From assembly GCF_007673525.1 (NCBI RefSeq), contig NZ_VDZU01000001.1, forward strand, positions 2,678,055 through 2,742,054: a stretch of DNA of 64,000 nucleotides, read 5' to 3'. Below, in pieces: positions 49,264 to 58,296 of this stretch. Within the stretch, counting starts at the first letter, position 1. Every line of letters starts with the position of its first letter. This stretch comes from Fictibacillus phosphorivorans. GTDB lineage: Bacteria; Bacillota; Bacilli; Bacillales; Fictibacillaceae. The notes below the pieces were generated by a model that saw nothing but the letters and a program-made list of their open reading frames with translations, had not been told where the DNA came from and ran no database searches. A program made the position numbers and the translations under genes.

Positions 49264-51079
49264 AAATCGCGTCAAGCATCTTAAACTGAGAGACGACTAA
49301 GTGATAATAAATGCCTTCTGCACGCATAAGCTCTGCATGACTTCCTTGCTCCATAATCTCACCGTGATCGAGAACAACGATATTATCTGCTTCTCTGATC
49401 GTAGAAAGGCGATGTGCAATGATGATGGCTGTCCTTCCATTTAAAAGCGTCTTTAGGGCTTGTTGAATCTTTTGTTCAGATTCTGTATCGATACTTGCGG
49501 TCGCTTCATCAAGAATCAAAATATCTGGATCTGCAAGCAGTGCTCTTGCGAAAGAAAGAAGCTGTCTTTCACCGACCGATAAAACATTTCCTCTTTCCTC
49601 TACTTCTGTTTCATAGCCATTAGACAGTCTCTCAATGAACGCATGTGCTCCGACTGCTTTTGCTGCATTCTTAACATCTTCGTCAGAAGCATCAGGTCTT
49701 CCAAAGCGAATATTCTCTTTGATCGTTCCTGAAAAGATAAAAGTATCTTGAAGAACGACACTTACTTTTTCACGAAGACTAGCAAGATTGACGTCTTTTA
49801 AATCTTTTCCATCAATCTGTACCGTACCCCCTGTCGGATCATAAAAACGGCTGACTAAGTTCGCGATCGTCGTCTTTCCTGACCCTGTATGGCCGACCAG
49901 TGCGACTGTCTGACCACCTTGAATGGTTAGATCGATGCCATTTAACGCTTTTCGATCAGCATTATAGGAGAACTCAACGTCCTTGAACTGAATTTCGCCT
50001 TTAATTTTTGTAAACGAATAAGCATTTTCTTTTTCATGAACATTCGGTTTTTCATCTAAAAATTCAAATATCCTCTCAGATGATGCCATCCCTACTAGAA
50101 GCTGATTGTAAACTTGCCCCAGTCGAGAGATCGGCTCCCAAAACATACCAAGATAAAAAGCAAACGTAACAAACACCCCTATTTCAAGTGCTTCACCTTG
50201 TATCAAGTAAGAACCAAACCACAATAGAATCACTGTTCCAATCGCATTGGACATTTCAACAAACGGCCTGAACAATGCGTTCTGTTGAGTCGCGGTTTTC
50301 CAGCTATCATACGTTTCATTGTTTACACCATTAAAAAAGTCCATGTTTTCTTTTTCCTGCGTGTACGATTTAGTCACTCGTATCCCTTGAATGCTTTCAT
50401 TCAGATGCGAGTTAAGCTTTGCTTGTTTAATACGTACCACTTGCCAAGAGCGTCTGATCTTTTTTCGAAGACTTGTAGAGATGAAGAACATCAGCGGCAA
50501 AATCACCATGATCGCTAGTGTTAGCTCTGGGCTGTAGATGAACATGATGACGATGATACCAAACAGGAGGATGATATCCATTAATACGTTGATAACACCG
50601 TTCGTGAACAAATCTTGTAACGAGTTTACGTCGTTAATGATGCGAACAAGAATGGAGCCCGCAGAACGCTGATCGAAAAAACGATGTGACAGACGCTGTA
50701 TATGCTTGAATAGATGCTGACGTATGTCGTAGATCACATATTGTCCGAGATAATTCATCCATTTGATCCGTAATGTGTTAGCTCCCCAAGATAAGAGATA
50801 GAGGCCCGCAATCGCAACGATTAATGTTACGAGCAGGTTCGTATCTTTGTTCTTAATCGCATGATCAAACGTCAGAACACCTATAAAAATCGGAACTACA
50901 AGTCTTACTGCTGTCGATACCATCATGGCGATAATCGCTTTTGGCAACAAGTTCTTGCTATAAGGTTTCATGTATTGAAACAATCGAATAATCTGACCCC
51001 AGTTGAATGGCTTATCGATTACTTGCTCTGACGAATATTTAAACCGTGGTGTCTTCTTCGTCTGTGAATTCTTCTGCAT
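49262..51079 (-). CDS. Heterodimeric ABC exporter, catalytic-Walker-B subunit (YfiC-like)
   Basis: A 605-residue half-transporter: six membrane helices (about 40-320) then the ATPase domain. Walker A is GHTGSGKTT, Walker B is ILILDEATASID with its catalytic Glu, and the switch is IIAHRL. The signature reads LSVGERQLLSFARAL rather than LSGGQ. Together with the upstream subunit it makes an asymmetric exporter of the YfiB/YfiC or BmrC/BmrD kind, likely for drugs or lipids. It starts 5 nt after the upstream gene. Confidence 0.92.
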   Translation of the reverse strand: MQKNSQTKKTPRFKYSSEQVIDKPFNWGQIIRLFQYMKPYSKNLLPKAIIAMMVSTAVRLVVPIFIGVLTFDHAIKNKDTNLLVTLIVAIAGLYLLSWGANTLRIKWMNYLGQYVIYDIRQHLFKHIQRLSHRFFDQRSAGSILVRIINDVNSLQDLFTNGVINVLMDIILLFGIIVIMFIYSPELTLAIMVILPLMFFISTSLRKKIRRSWQVVRIKQAKLNSHLNESIQGIRVTKSYTQEKENMDFFNGVNNETYDSWKTATQQNALFRPFVEMSNAIGTVILLWFGSYLIQGEALEIGVFVTFAFYLGMFWEPISRLGQVYNQLLVGMASSERIFEFLDEKPNVHEKENAYSFTKIKGEIQFKDVEFSYNADRKALNGIDLTIQGGQTVALVGHTGSGKTTIANLVSRFYDPTGGTVQIDGKDLKDVNLASLREKVSVVLQDTFIFSGTIKENIRFGRPDASDEDVKNAAKAVGAHAFIERLSNGYETEVEERGNVLSVGERQLLSFARALLADPDILILDEATASIDTESEQKIQQALKTLLNGRTAIIIAHRLSTIREADNIVVLDHGEIMEQGSHAELMRAEGIYYHLVVSQFKMLDAI

Positions 51080-51084
51080 CTTCC

Positions 51085-52848
51085 CTACACCCCCTGTCCG
51101 TTCATTTGAAACACTTTATCTTTGTCTTGATACTGAATATCATAAATTTTACGGTACGCTCCTGATTCTTTATCTATAAGTTTTTCATGTGTACCACGTT
51201 CGATCACTTTCCCATTTGAGAGAACAAGTATCTCATCAGCATGTTTTAAAGAAGAGATGCGGTGAGCAATAATAAATGTCGTTCGGTCACTCATCACTTC
51301 TTTTAAAGCCTTTTGTATCCTGAATTCTGTCTCCATATCTACAGCGCTCGTCGCATCATCAAGGATTAGGATTGTTGGATCGATAAGAATCGCTCTAGCA
51401 ATTGAGACTCTCTGTTTTTGTCCTCCAGATAGCCCAAGTCCTCTTTCTCCTAATATCGTGTCGTAACCATCAGGAAGTTCCATGATAAAGTCATGAGCTT
51501 GAGCGCGTTTCGCTGCATCAATAATGTCATCCATTTCTGCATACGGATTTCCATATGAGATATTATCTTTTATCGTTGACGAAAACAAGAACGATTCCTG
51601 TAGAACAGTACCGATATTTTTCCGAATGGTTCGTAATGAGTAGTCTTCAATTGGTTTGCCATCTATTGCGATCGTTCCTGATTCTGGGTTGTAAAACCTC
51701 GATAGAAGTTGAGTAATGGATGTTTTTCCAGAACCCGTTGCACCGATCAATCCAATCGTCTGACCAGGTTTTGCTGTAAAGGAAATATCCTTGAGTGCTT
51801 CCTTTTTCTCGTTCTTATAACGATGTGTAACATTTTCAAACTTCACTTCTCCATGAAAGCGCACCGTTTCAAGTTCACGATCTTTTCCTTCCATCTCAAG
51901 TGGTTCGTCTAACACTTCCAACAGTCGTTCTCCTGATGCTTTAGATTGTGAGAACGTGTTCATGATAAACCCTAAGTTCATGATGGGTCCCATGATGTAC
52001 CAGACAAGACTAAAGAACGCCACGAGCTCACCCGCTGACAGGTTCCCCTGAATAACAAGATAACCACCATATGCAAGCAGTAAAACGACCGAAAGATTTC
52101 CGATCAATTCCATAACAGGGAAGTACTTAGCCCAAATATGAGACGTGTTTAAGTACTGAGACTTATAATCTTCATTAGACGTATCAAACTTATTAATCTC
52201 AAAATCTTCACGTGATAGCGATTTAACCGTATTAATTCCGCTAATATTCTCTTGAACCTTCGTATTGAGATTCGCCATAGATTTACGAATTCCACGAAAA
52301 GCAGGATGAACTTCTTTATCAAACTTGTAAACGACAATTGCGAGGAAAGGCATCATACACAATGTGATGAGTGCTAACGGAACCGAGTAGAAGAACATGA
52401 CGGAGAGACTGAAACCTATGATTAGTACAAAATTGATAAGCTGTGAAAATCCGAAAGAAAGAAAAAAACGAAAACCTTCAACATCTGCGGTTAATCTCGA
52501 CATTAAATCTCCAGTCTTTGCATTGTCATAATAATCAAATGGCAGAAACTGCAGCTTTTCATATAGAGATTCACGAAGTTCATAAACAGACCGAATACCG
52601 AAAAGATCTCCATAAAACTGATGAGTGTATGTAGCTGCACCTTTTATTATCATAAGCAAAATAAAACCTATCGCAACATATGGTACTGTTGAATATTCTC
52701 CCTTTATAATGATTTCATCAATGGTATATTGTAAGACCATTGGATAAACGACTGTGATTCCAGACACTAGTATCAAAGTCAAGATCGACCAGTAAAAGTA
52801 CTTTTTATACGGCCAATAAAAATCTTTTAATCTTTTAAATGTATCCAA
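51085..52848 (-). CDS. Heterodimeric ABC exporter, degenerate-Walker-B subunit (YfiB-like)
   Basis: About 587 residues: six membrane helices then the ATPase. Walker A is GATGSGKTS and the signature LSGGQKQRVSIARAI is canonical, but Walker B is ILILDDATSAVD, with Asp in place of the catalytic Glu. In the dimer this half-site combines with the partner's altered signature to give one degenerate site. TTG at 52848, 8 nt after AAGG, seems the best start; ATG at 52854 is the alternative. The pair is probably one transcript. Confidence 0.92.
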   Translation of the reverse strand: MDTFKRLKDFYWPYKKYFYWSILTLILVSGITVVYPMVLQYTIDEIIIKGEYSTVPYVAIGFILLMIIKGAATYTHQFYGDLFGIRSVYELRESLYEKLQFLPFDYYDNAKTGDLMSRLTADVEGFRFFLSFGFSQLINFVLIIGFSLSVMFFYSVPLALITLCMMPFLAIVVYKFDKEVHPAFRGIRKSMANLNTKVQENISGINTVKSLSREDFEINKFDTSNEDYKSQYLNTSHIWAKYFPVMELIGNLSVVLLLAYGGYLVIQGNLSAGELVAFFSLVWYIMGPIMNLGFIMNTFSQSKASGERLLEVLDEPLEMEGKDRELETVRFHGEVKFENVTHRYKNEKKEALKDISFTAKPGQTIGLIGATGSGKTSITQLLSRFYNPESGTIAIDGKPIEDYSLRTIRKNIGTVLQESFLFSSTIKDNISYGNPYAEMDDIIDAAKRAQAHDFIMELPDGYDTILGERGLGLSGGQKQRVSIARAILIDPTILILDDATSAVDMETEFRIQKALKEVMSDRTTFIIAHRISSLKHADEILVLSNGKVIERGTHEKLIDKESGAYRKIYDIQYQDKDKVFQMNGQGV

Positions 52849-52987
52849 CCCCATCACCTTCCCCCTTCTAAAAATGAAAAGACAATATACATCATATAAC
52901 AGAATAGTTAGAAAAAACTATCTATTTGCTCATAATCTTTACTAAAAACAAAATAAATAGTTCACTTTATTACCTTTCCTATAGTAC

Positions 52988-53020
52988 GAAAAAAAGCCCC
53001 GATATATTCGAGGCTTTCCT
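52988..53020 (-). terminator. Terminator of the CopC-like gene
   Basis: On the minus strand AAAGCCTCG and CGGGGCTTT form a stem followed by seven T residues. Confidence 0.8.
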
Positions 53021-53569
53021 TTAGCGCTTTCTTCTGAATGCGAAGAATGACACGATAGCAATCACAATCACTAAACCAATGGTTAATGGAGCAAAATAAG
53101 TTGGATTATTTGGCTTTTCTTTCTCTTCTTGATCAGTTAATGCCTTTTCATTGTTATCTTGTTTTTCTTGTTCATCATTATTTGGTGTACCCTCTTCTGT
53201 TGCTTCTTCTTGTTTAGGGCGCTCTACTGAGAACGAGTAGTTCCCTTCGATCACATGACTATCAGCACCAATGATTTTATATGCAACTGTATAATTTCCA
53301 TTTTCAAGCGGATTGGTAATCGCTCCAGTCATTTGATCATCTTCTACACTAATCTGAAGAGGAATCTCTTTGTCCCCATTTTTTAACGTCATCGTACTTA
53401 ACGACTCAATCTTTGTAGAAAACGTTAACACCACTGCTTCAAGATCTGTTGTAACCTTCTCGCCTTCAGCAGGGGTAGAACTTTCGAGTTTTGAATGAGC
53501 AGACGCCGATAAAGGCAGTTGGAATACAATCGTAACCAATAGTACTAAGGGTAAAAGTAATTTATTCAT
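53021..53569 (-). CDS. CopC-domain copper-resistance-like protein, membrane-anchored
   Basis: A 182-residue exported protein. The signal peptide ends near ASAHSKLE; the mature N-terminal His (AHSKLESSTPAEGEKV) is the copper-binding His of CopC domains and DSHVIEGNYSFSV closes the domain. An acidic spacer (EEATEEGTPNNDEQEKQDNN) and one C-terminal helix ending FRRKR follow, giving a cell-surface protein. Unlike YcnJ it lacks the CopD membrane domain. ATG at 53569 has GGGAG upstream. Binding of copper outside the membrane is expected. Confidence 0.88.
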   Translation of the reverse strand: MNKLLLPLVLLVTIVFQLPLSASAHSKLESSTPAEGEKVTTDLEAVVLTFSTKIESLSTMTLKNGDKEIPLQISVEDDQMTGAITNPLENGNYTVAYKIIGADSHVIEGNYSFSVERPKQEEATEEGTPNNDEQEKQDNNEKALTDQEEKEKPNNPTYFAPLTIGLVIVIAIVSFFAFRRKR

Positions 53570-53790
53570 ATGCTGACTCCCTGTCACGTATTTTCTTTCT
53601 ACTTTCATTAAAACAAAGAATATATGTTCTTCACAAGTATCCAGTCTTTACAAATCGTTGACACTTTCATGGTCAAACATACATTTACAGCCTATTTTGA
53701 TGGAATCTGGGCTCATGCCCACTTCAATTATGAAAACAGGCATAGGATATATGGAATTAACAATTGCAAGAATTAAAGGAGGAAAAATCG

Positions 53791-53877
53791 ATGGGTTATT
53801 CTTATGGCAATTCTTTCGCATTGGTAGTAGTGTTATTTATTCTATTGATTATTGTTGGGGCAGCTTGCTTCTGCTAA
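53791..53877 (+). CDS. YjcZ-family sporulation peptide
   Basis: A 28-residue peptide: MGYSYGNSFALVVVLFILLI followed by IVGAACFC. The Gly/Tyr start followed by a single hydrophobic helix is the typical YjcZ pattern, a tiny family confined to spore formers and expressed in sporulation. The ribosome site AAAGGAGG lies 7 nt before ATG. A strong terminator follows. It indicates an endospore former. Usual members end in Trp/Leu; this one ends in Cys-Phe-Cys. Confidence 0.9.
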   Translation: MGYSYGNSFALVVVLFILLIIVGAACFC

Positions 53878-53899
53878 TAATGAATAGTGTGAAGGAAGA

Positions 53900-53931
53900 A
53901 AGCCGGCCATGTGCCGGCTTTTTTCTTTTTG
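53900..53931 (+). terminator. Terminator of the YjcZ-type gene
   Basis: AAGCCGGC and GCCGGCTT pair with a short loop and TTTTTTCTTTTT follows. Confidence 0.9.
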
Positions 53932-53950
53932 TACATAAGTTTTTTAAAAG

Positions 53951-54121
53951 GGCTGTTTTCGTAAACTTTGTTGCTCTTGGAAGTGTTGATTTCCGTTACA
54001 GGCTGCTCGCTTTCCACGGGGCAGGCGGTGAGCCACATTCGAATGTTTCACATTTAAGTGTCTCACCTGCCCGCCTGTCCCGTAGGAGTCTCGCACCTTC
54101 CACTCCAATCAACAGTAAAAG
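53951..54121 (+). repeat. Repeat family R1, copy D (internally deleted, right end lost)
   Basis: The left end GGCTGTTTTCGTAAACTTTG and GGCAGGCGGTGAGCCACATT match copies B and C. At TCTCACCTG it jumps directly to CCCGCCTGTCCCGTAGGAGT, so about 150 bp including the palindrome are missing. It then continues TCGCACCTTCCACTCCAATC and stops before the right inverted repeat. It lies against the end of the PBP gene. Confidence 0.8.
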
Positions 54122-54147
54122 AAAAACTCAGCATCATTCTGCTGAGT
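54116..54147 (-). terminator. Terminator of the PBP gene
   Basis: On the minus strand ACTCAGCA and TGCTGAGT form a stem across the stop codon, followed by TTTTTCTTTT. Confidence 0.75.
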
Positions 54148-56221
54148 CTTCTTCGCTGTCTTTTTCTAAATTACCGGTTACTGCTGCTGCATTCTCACCG
54201 TATTCTTCTTTTAAGTTCCAATACGCTTCTAATGCACGTTGCCCGATGTATTTATTGATCTTCTGGTTTCCGTTCTGTGGTGTACCTTCTGGAACCACTA
54301 CAGCAAACGCAATCTCAGGATTTTCAAATGGCGCGTAACCTACAAGCGTAAGATTATGCTTTTCCACAATGTTCCCCGTACGAGGATGTCTTATAATACG
54401 TTGAGCAGTCCCAGTTTTCCCTGCTGGATTATGGTATTTTGCCGGGTCATCAAAATAGCCTTTAGCAGTTCCTTTAGAACCATGCATAACTTGCCAGAAT
54501 CCATCCTGAACGCGTTCAATGTATTTCTGTTCTACATCAATCTTGTTTAAAATTTCTGGTTCAAAACGTTTTAAGAGTTTACCATGACTCTTATCATCTG
54601 TTGCTGGTTCTCTAATCTCACGAACAAGATGTGGCTTAACGCGATATCCATCATTTGCAATGGTAGATACATATTGAACAAGCTGCATGGTTGTATACGT
54701 ATCAAACTGACCGATACCTAAGTCATATAGAGTACCTGATTCTCCTTCAGGTGGTTTTCCCTCATATCCAATAGCTTCATTTGGAAAGTCAATTCCTGTT
54801 TTCACACCTAAACCATATTGATTAAAAGAATAACGTGCTTTAGCGTACGTTTGAGTCCAATGTTCAGGACCAATCATGCGGTCCATGATGTTAAACATAT
54901 AAACGTTGGACGACATCATTAAAGCTTGTAAGTCTGTTATTGGGCCCATAGTTCTCCAAGAAGACTTATTCATCTGGTTTTTAGTAAAGGGCTTATCTAC
55001 AATAACTTCTCCCATATGAATCAATCCTTGTTGAAGGCCAGTCAATACAGTAGCACCTTTTACTGTTGAACCCATCTCGTAGGCATCGAACAAAGCTCCA
55101 TAAGAATCATTCGTAAATTCTCCGTCTTCGTACTTTTTCCCTGCGATTCCTTTTATTTCGCCAGTCTTAGGATTCATCATAACGATGTAAGCTGAGTCTA
55201 GAAGATCATTTCCTCCTAGTGGCTTAGCTCGTAATATTTCTTCTTCAAGAATCTTTTCTAAATGAAATTGCAGCTCCATATCCAAAGTTAAAACGATATC
55301 TTTCCCTCGCTGACCAGGAATCGTTTTAGGTTCACCGATCGTTGCACCTGTTTTTGGATTTGTCAGATAAACGGATTTTTCTTTTGTGCCTCTTAATACA
55401 TTTTCGTATTGATCTTCAAGACCACTGATTCCCACTTGATCACTTCGATCATATCCCATGCTCATAAAGTAATCTGTTTTTGATTTTGGAATCTGTTTAA
55501 CTTGTCCAAAAATGGTAGAACCACCGTATGGATAGATTCTTTTTGAATCCGCCATAATATCTACCCCTGGAAGGTCACCAAGATTCTCTGAGATCACGGA
55601 AACTTCCTCGTTGTTCAAGTTGGTTTTGATTCGCTGTGCTGAATAGGCATAACCTGTATCCATCGCACGTTTGTAAGCGAGAATCTTAATATCTTTATCA
55701 GTTAGACTATTGATTTCTTCTTCTGTAATCTTATTGACGAGTGCGACATATTGATCTTTATCGCTTAGTTTCTTTTCTTTCTTGCTAAGACGTTCTTCAA
55801 TCATCTTGGTCACATCTTGTTTTGCGATAAAATAGTCTTTTTTATCGCGCTCTGTGATCTTTTTAATCTGATCTTCTGTAACACCAAGGCGATCAGCTAG
55901 CCATTCTGCAATCCGCATCGTGTCTTTTGCTTTTGTATCTACTGTTTTCGTATATGTTAAAGAAAAGAAAGGTTCATTCCCTACCACCTCACGGAAGTTG
56001 CTATCTAACAGCTTTCCTCGTGGCGCTTCTTTCCTTGCGATAACTTCTTCAACTGCTTCAGACTCTAGTCGTTTTTCCTCTCCATTTACAATTTGGAGAA
56101 CACCTAGCCTCAAAATAAGGACTGAGAAAAGAAAAAAGACGACCAAAAACAAGACATTTAAACGAAAGGGCACTTGCGACTTTTTCCTCTTTTTTTCCGG
56201 ATCCGCTTTCGTTACCATCAT
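54134..56221 (-). CDS. Class B penicillin-binding protein (PbpA/PbpH-like transpeptidase)
   Basis: A 695-residue peptidoglycan transpeptidase. A single N-terminal membrane helix (about 20-45) precedes the PBP dimer/pedestal domain (APRGKLLDSNFREVVGNEPF). The transpeptidase domain carries SxxK in MGSTVKG, SxN in SSNVY and KTG in GKTGTAQR. Length and the N-terminal layout resemble the PBP2a/PbpH pair of Bacillus that makes lateral wall with RodA/MreB. It belongs to cell-wall elongation and not to sporulation-specific types, as far as the motifs allow. An acidic tail (EKDSEEDSAE) ends it. Confidence 0.92.
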   Translation of the reverse strand: MMVTKADPEKKRKKSQVPFRLNVLFLVVFFLFSVLILRLGVLQIVNGEEKRLESEAVEEVIARKEAPRGKLLDSNFREVVGNEPFFSLTYTKTVDTKAKDTMRIAEWLADRLGVTEDQIKKITERDKKDYFIAKQDVTKMIEERLSKKEKKLSDKDQYVALVNKITEEEINSLTDKDIKILAYKRAMDTGYAYSAQRIKTNLNNEEVSVISENLGDLPGVDIMADSKRIYPYGGSTIFGQVKQIPKSKTDYFMSMGYDRSDQVGISGLEDQYENVLRGTKEKSVYLTNPKTGATIGEPKTIPGQRGKDIVLTLDMELQFHLEKILEEEILRAKPLGGNDLLDSAYIVMMNPKTGEIKGIAGKKYEDGEFTNDSYGALFDAYEMGSTVKGATVLTGLQQGLIHMGEVIVDKPFTKNQMNKSSWRTMGPITDLQALMMSSNVYMFNIMDRMIGPEHWTQTYAKARYSFNQYGLGVKTGIDFPNEAIGYEGKPPEGESGTLYDLGIGQFDTYTTMQLVQYVSTIANDGYRVKPHLVREIREPATDDKSHGKLLKRFEPEILNKIDVEQKYIERVQDGFWQVMHGSKGTAKGYFDDPAKYHNPAGKTGTAQRIIRHPRTGNIVEKHNLTLVGYAPFENPEIAFAVVVPEGTPQNGNQKINKYIGQRALEAYWNLKEEYGENAAAVTGNLEKDSEEDSAE

Positions 56222-56321
56222 TCCGCTCCTTTTGGAAATATTCCCGTTAATTTTACAATTATATTACAAAAGCATCTACCTATAGATTACTAGAAGTTGA
56301 CTATTATTCCAAGTCATTCGT

Positions 56322-56356
56322 AAAAAAAAACCTTATCTTTTTTCGATAAGGTTTTC
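56322..56356 (-). terminator. Terminator of the EAL gene
   Basis: On the minus strand AAAACCTTATC and GATAAGGTTTT form a stem followed by nine T residues. Confidence 0.85.
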
Positions 56357-56362
56357 GTAAAT

Positions 56363-57418
56363 TTATTGGACTGCTGCAGCTAATGATTCTGTTGGAACTG
56401 GACGACCAAAATAGTAGCCTTGAGCAAGCTCAACTCCGCATCTTAAAGCGATGGCTGCTTCTTCTTTTCTTTCAATTCCCTCTGCAAGAACCACTGCACC
56501 TATTTCTCTTGCAACTTCAACGATCTGCTGGATCATATCTTCTTTAGAAGAATTTTCATCACAGAAAGAAATGATTTTACGGTCAATCTTCACATAGTCT
56601 GGTTTCAGCTCTTTTAATACAGAAAGTGTTGAATGGCCCGCACCCAAGTCATCTAATGCTACTTTCATTCCTTGCTCTTGATAAGCTGTTAATATGCTTT
56701 TTAAATGATTGATGTCTGCGATCTCTTCTGTCTCCACCACTTCGAAGACTAGATCGTTTGGATCTACTCCTGCCTCAGCAGCTGCTTTAAATGTTGTAGC
56801 TAGACAATGCTTTGGATCATAGATGGATGATGGAAGGAAATTGATGAATCGCTTCAATCCTGGCGCAACAGCCCCAGAGCTGTTACGAATGGAAGTCATC
56901 CTCGCATTTCCATCCAATAACGCCTGTAGACCCGATCGTTCAGCAAACTGAAAAAGTTCATACGGTTTAAATTCATTTTCCTCTGACAATGGACGAAGTA
57001 AGAATTCATATCCATAAATTTCTTCGCTCTGTAAAGAAACAATGGGCTGAGAATGTGTTGTGAAGAGCTGCTGTTGAATAATTTCATACAGATCGATATG
57101 CTTCATTCTTTCATAGAAATGCTGAAATGAAATCCAAGGTGTGAAAACACTCATTTCTTCCAATGTCGAAGTAACTGAACAATAATAGGATCCCACAGCA
57201 ATGTCGTTAAAGGTTTCAAGTGACTTCTCCATGAAATCTTGCAGTTCTATAAGATTTCTATATTTTGCTGATGCAACATTTCCAGAATGAATACCTTCTA
57301 AACCATGCTCTTTAAATAAATTCATCAAACTTTCCACAAGAACAGGATGATCGGTACGGATATGAAAAAATCCACTTTCCGGAAAATCTCCTGCTGGACG
57401 ACACTGTGAGCATGACAT
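56363..57418 (-). CDS. EAL-domain cyclic-di-GMP phosphodiesterase
   Basis: A 351-residue protein. The first 110 residues are an unassigned domain beginning MSCSQCRPAGDF. The EAL domain (about 118-350) keeps the catalytic Glu in YGYEFLLR (EFL variant), Asn in RFINFLPSS, Glu in VFEVVETEE, the DDLGAG metal-binding aspartates, Lys in YVKIDR, Glu in LAEGIE and Gln in AQGYYFGRP. All catalytic residues are present, so it should degrade c-di-GMP. ATG at 57418 follows GGAGG. With the riboswitch at 500-600 it indicates c-di-GMP signalling. Confidence 0.9.
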   Translation of the reverse strand: MSCSQCRPAGDFPESGFFHIRTDHPVLVESLMNLFKEHGLEGIHSGNVASAKYRNLIELQDFMEKSLETFNDIAVGSYYCSVTSTLEEMSVFTPWISFQHFYERMKHIDLYEIIQQQLFTTHSQPIVSLQSEEIYGYEFLLRPLSEENEFKPYELFQFAERSGLQALLDGNARMTSIRNSSGAVAPGLKRFINFLPSSIYDPKHCLATTFKAAAEAGVDPNDLVFEVVETEEIADINHLKSILTAYQEQGMKVALDDLGAGHSTLSVLKELKPDYVKIDRKIISFCDENSSKEDMIQQIVEVAREIGAVVLAEGIERKEEAAIALRCGVELAQGYYFGRPVPTESLAAAVQ

Positions 57419-57513
57419 ATAAATTACCTCCAAAAAAAGAATTGCAAACTTTTGTAAAATTTGCTATTTTATAATTCTGCGCTAAAAAATGAAAACTTCA
57501 TAAAGGGGGACTT

Positions 57514-58293
57514 ATGGTTTATTGGATTCTTTTACAAAAGAGCTTTTTGCGTAACATGCAATACAAGGTAGCGCATCTGATCAATAATGCAGCGAGCGCA
57601 ATCTTCGGATTTGTTTTCATCGCCATTTGGGTCGGTGTACTGCAAGGAAAAGAGAATGAAAGTCCCTATAGTGCCCTAGATATGACCTACTACATAGCAG
57701 CTGTACAATGTATCCTCTGGTTATCTGGATTCTTAACGGCAGGACTTAATATTCAAAACGGAGTAAGAAATGGTGCCATTTCTTTAGAACTCGCTAGACC
57801 AACAAACTTTTTTCTATATGTTACCTCTCAAGAAGCCGGGAGACTATTGTATAACTTGTTCTTTCGCTCTCTTCCTATTGGGCTTGTTTTTTCTTTTACT
57901 GTAGGCTTTTATATACCTCAACACATACCGTCTTACTTTTTCTTATGTATATCTATTCTGTTTGCCATGATCATCTCAATAAACCTTCACTACTTAGTAG
58001 GAATAAGTGCTTGTTGGACAACAGAGATCAACTGGGCACATTTTGTGAATTTCACATTATTGGTGGGACTAGGCGGGCAACTCGTACCTATTGATCTACT
58101 TCCAGCTCCTCTATCTTATATCACACCTTATCTACCTTTTGCCGGAGCCATCTATTATCCTGTCATGATATTTCTTGAGAAAGTTTCAAGTGAAGTTATT
58201 CTTATCCAGCTAGTTTGGGTCGTGGTATTAACAAGTTTCAATCTCTGGCTAACTGAGAAAGCGCGCCATAAGTTAGAAATTCAAGGAGGATAA
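57514..58293 (+). CDS. ABC-2-type permease subunit 1
   Basis: A 259-residue membrane protein with about six helices, opening MVYWILLQKSFLRNMQYKVA and containing LELARPTNFFLYVTSQEAGR. This is the PF06182-like ABC-2 permease type. Ribosome site AAGGGGG lies before the ATG. The second permease starts 3 nt after its stop and the ATPase follows, so they form an exporter operon. The cargo is unknown. Confidence 0.88.
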   Translation: MVYWILLQKSFLRNMQYKVAHLINNAASAIFGFVFIAIWVGVLQGKENESPYSALDMTYYIAAVQCILWLSGFLTAGLNIQNGVRNGAISLELARPTNFFLYVTSQEAGRLLYNLFFRSLPIGLVFSFTVGFYIPQHIPSYFFLCISILFAMIISINLHYLVGISACWTTEINWAHFVNFTLLVGLGGQLVPIDLLPAPLSYITPYLPFAGAIYYPVMIFLEKVSSEVILIQLVWVVVLTSFNLWLTEKARHKLEIQGG

Positions 58294-58296
58294 TTC

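Noticed and set aside
53658..54338. A 226-codon open frame on the plus strand
   Set aside because: It runs over the YjcZ gene, a terminator, repeat R1 copy D and the antisense end of the PBP gene, and the translation is not protein-like.
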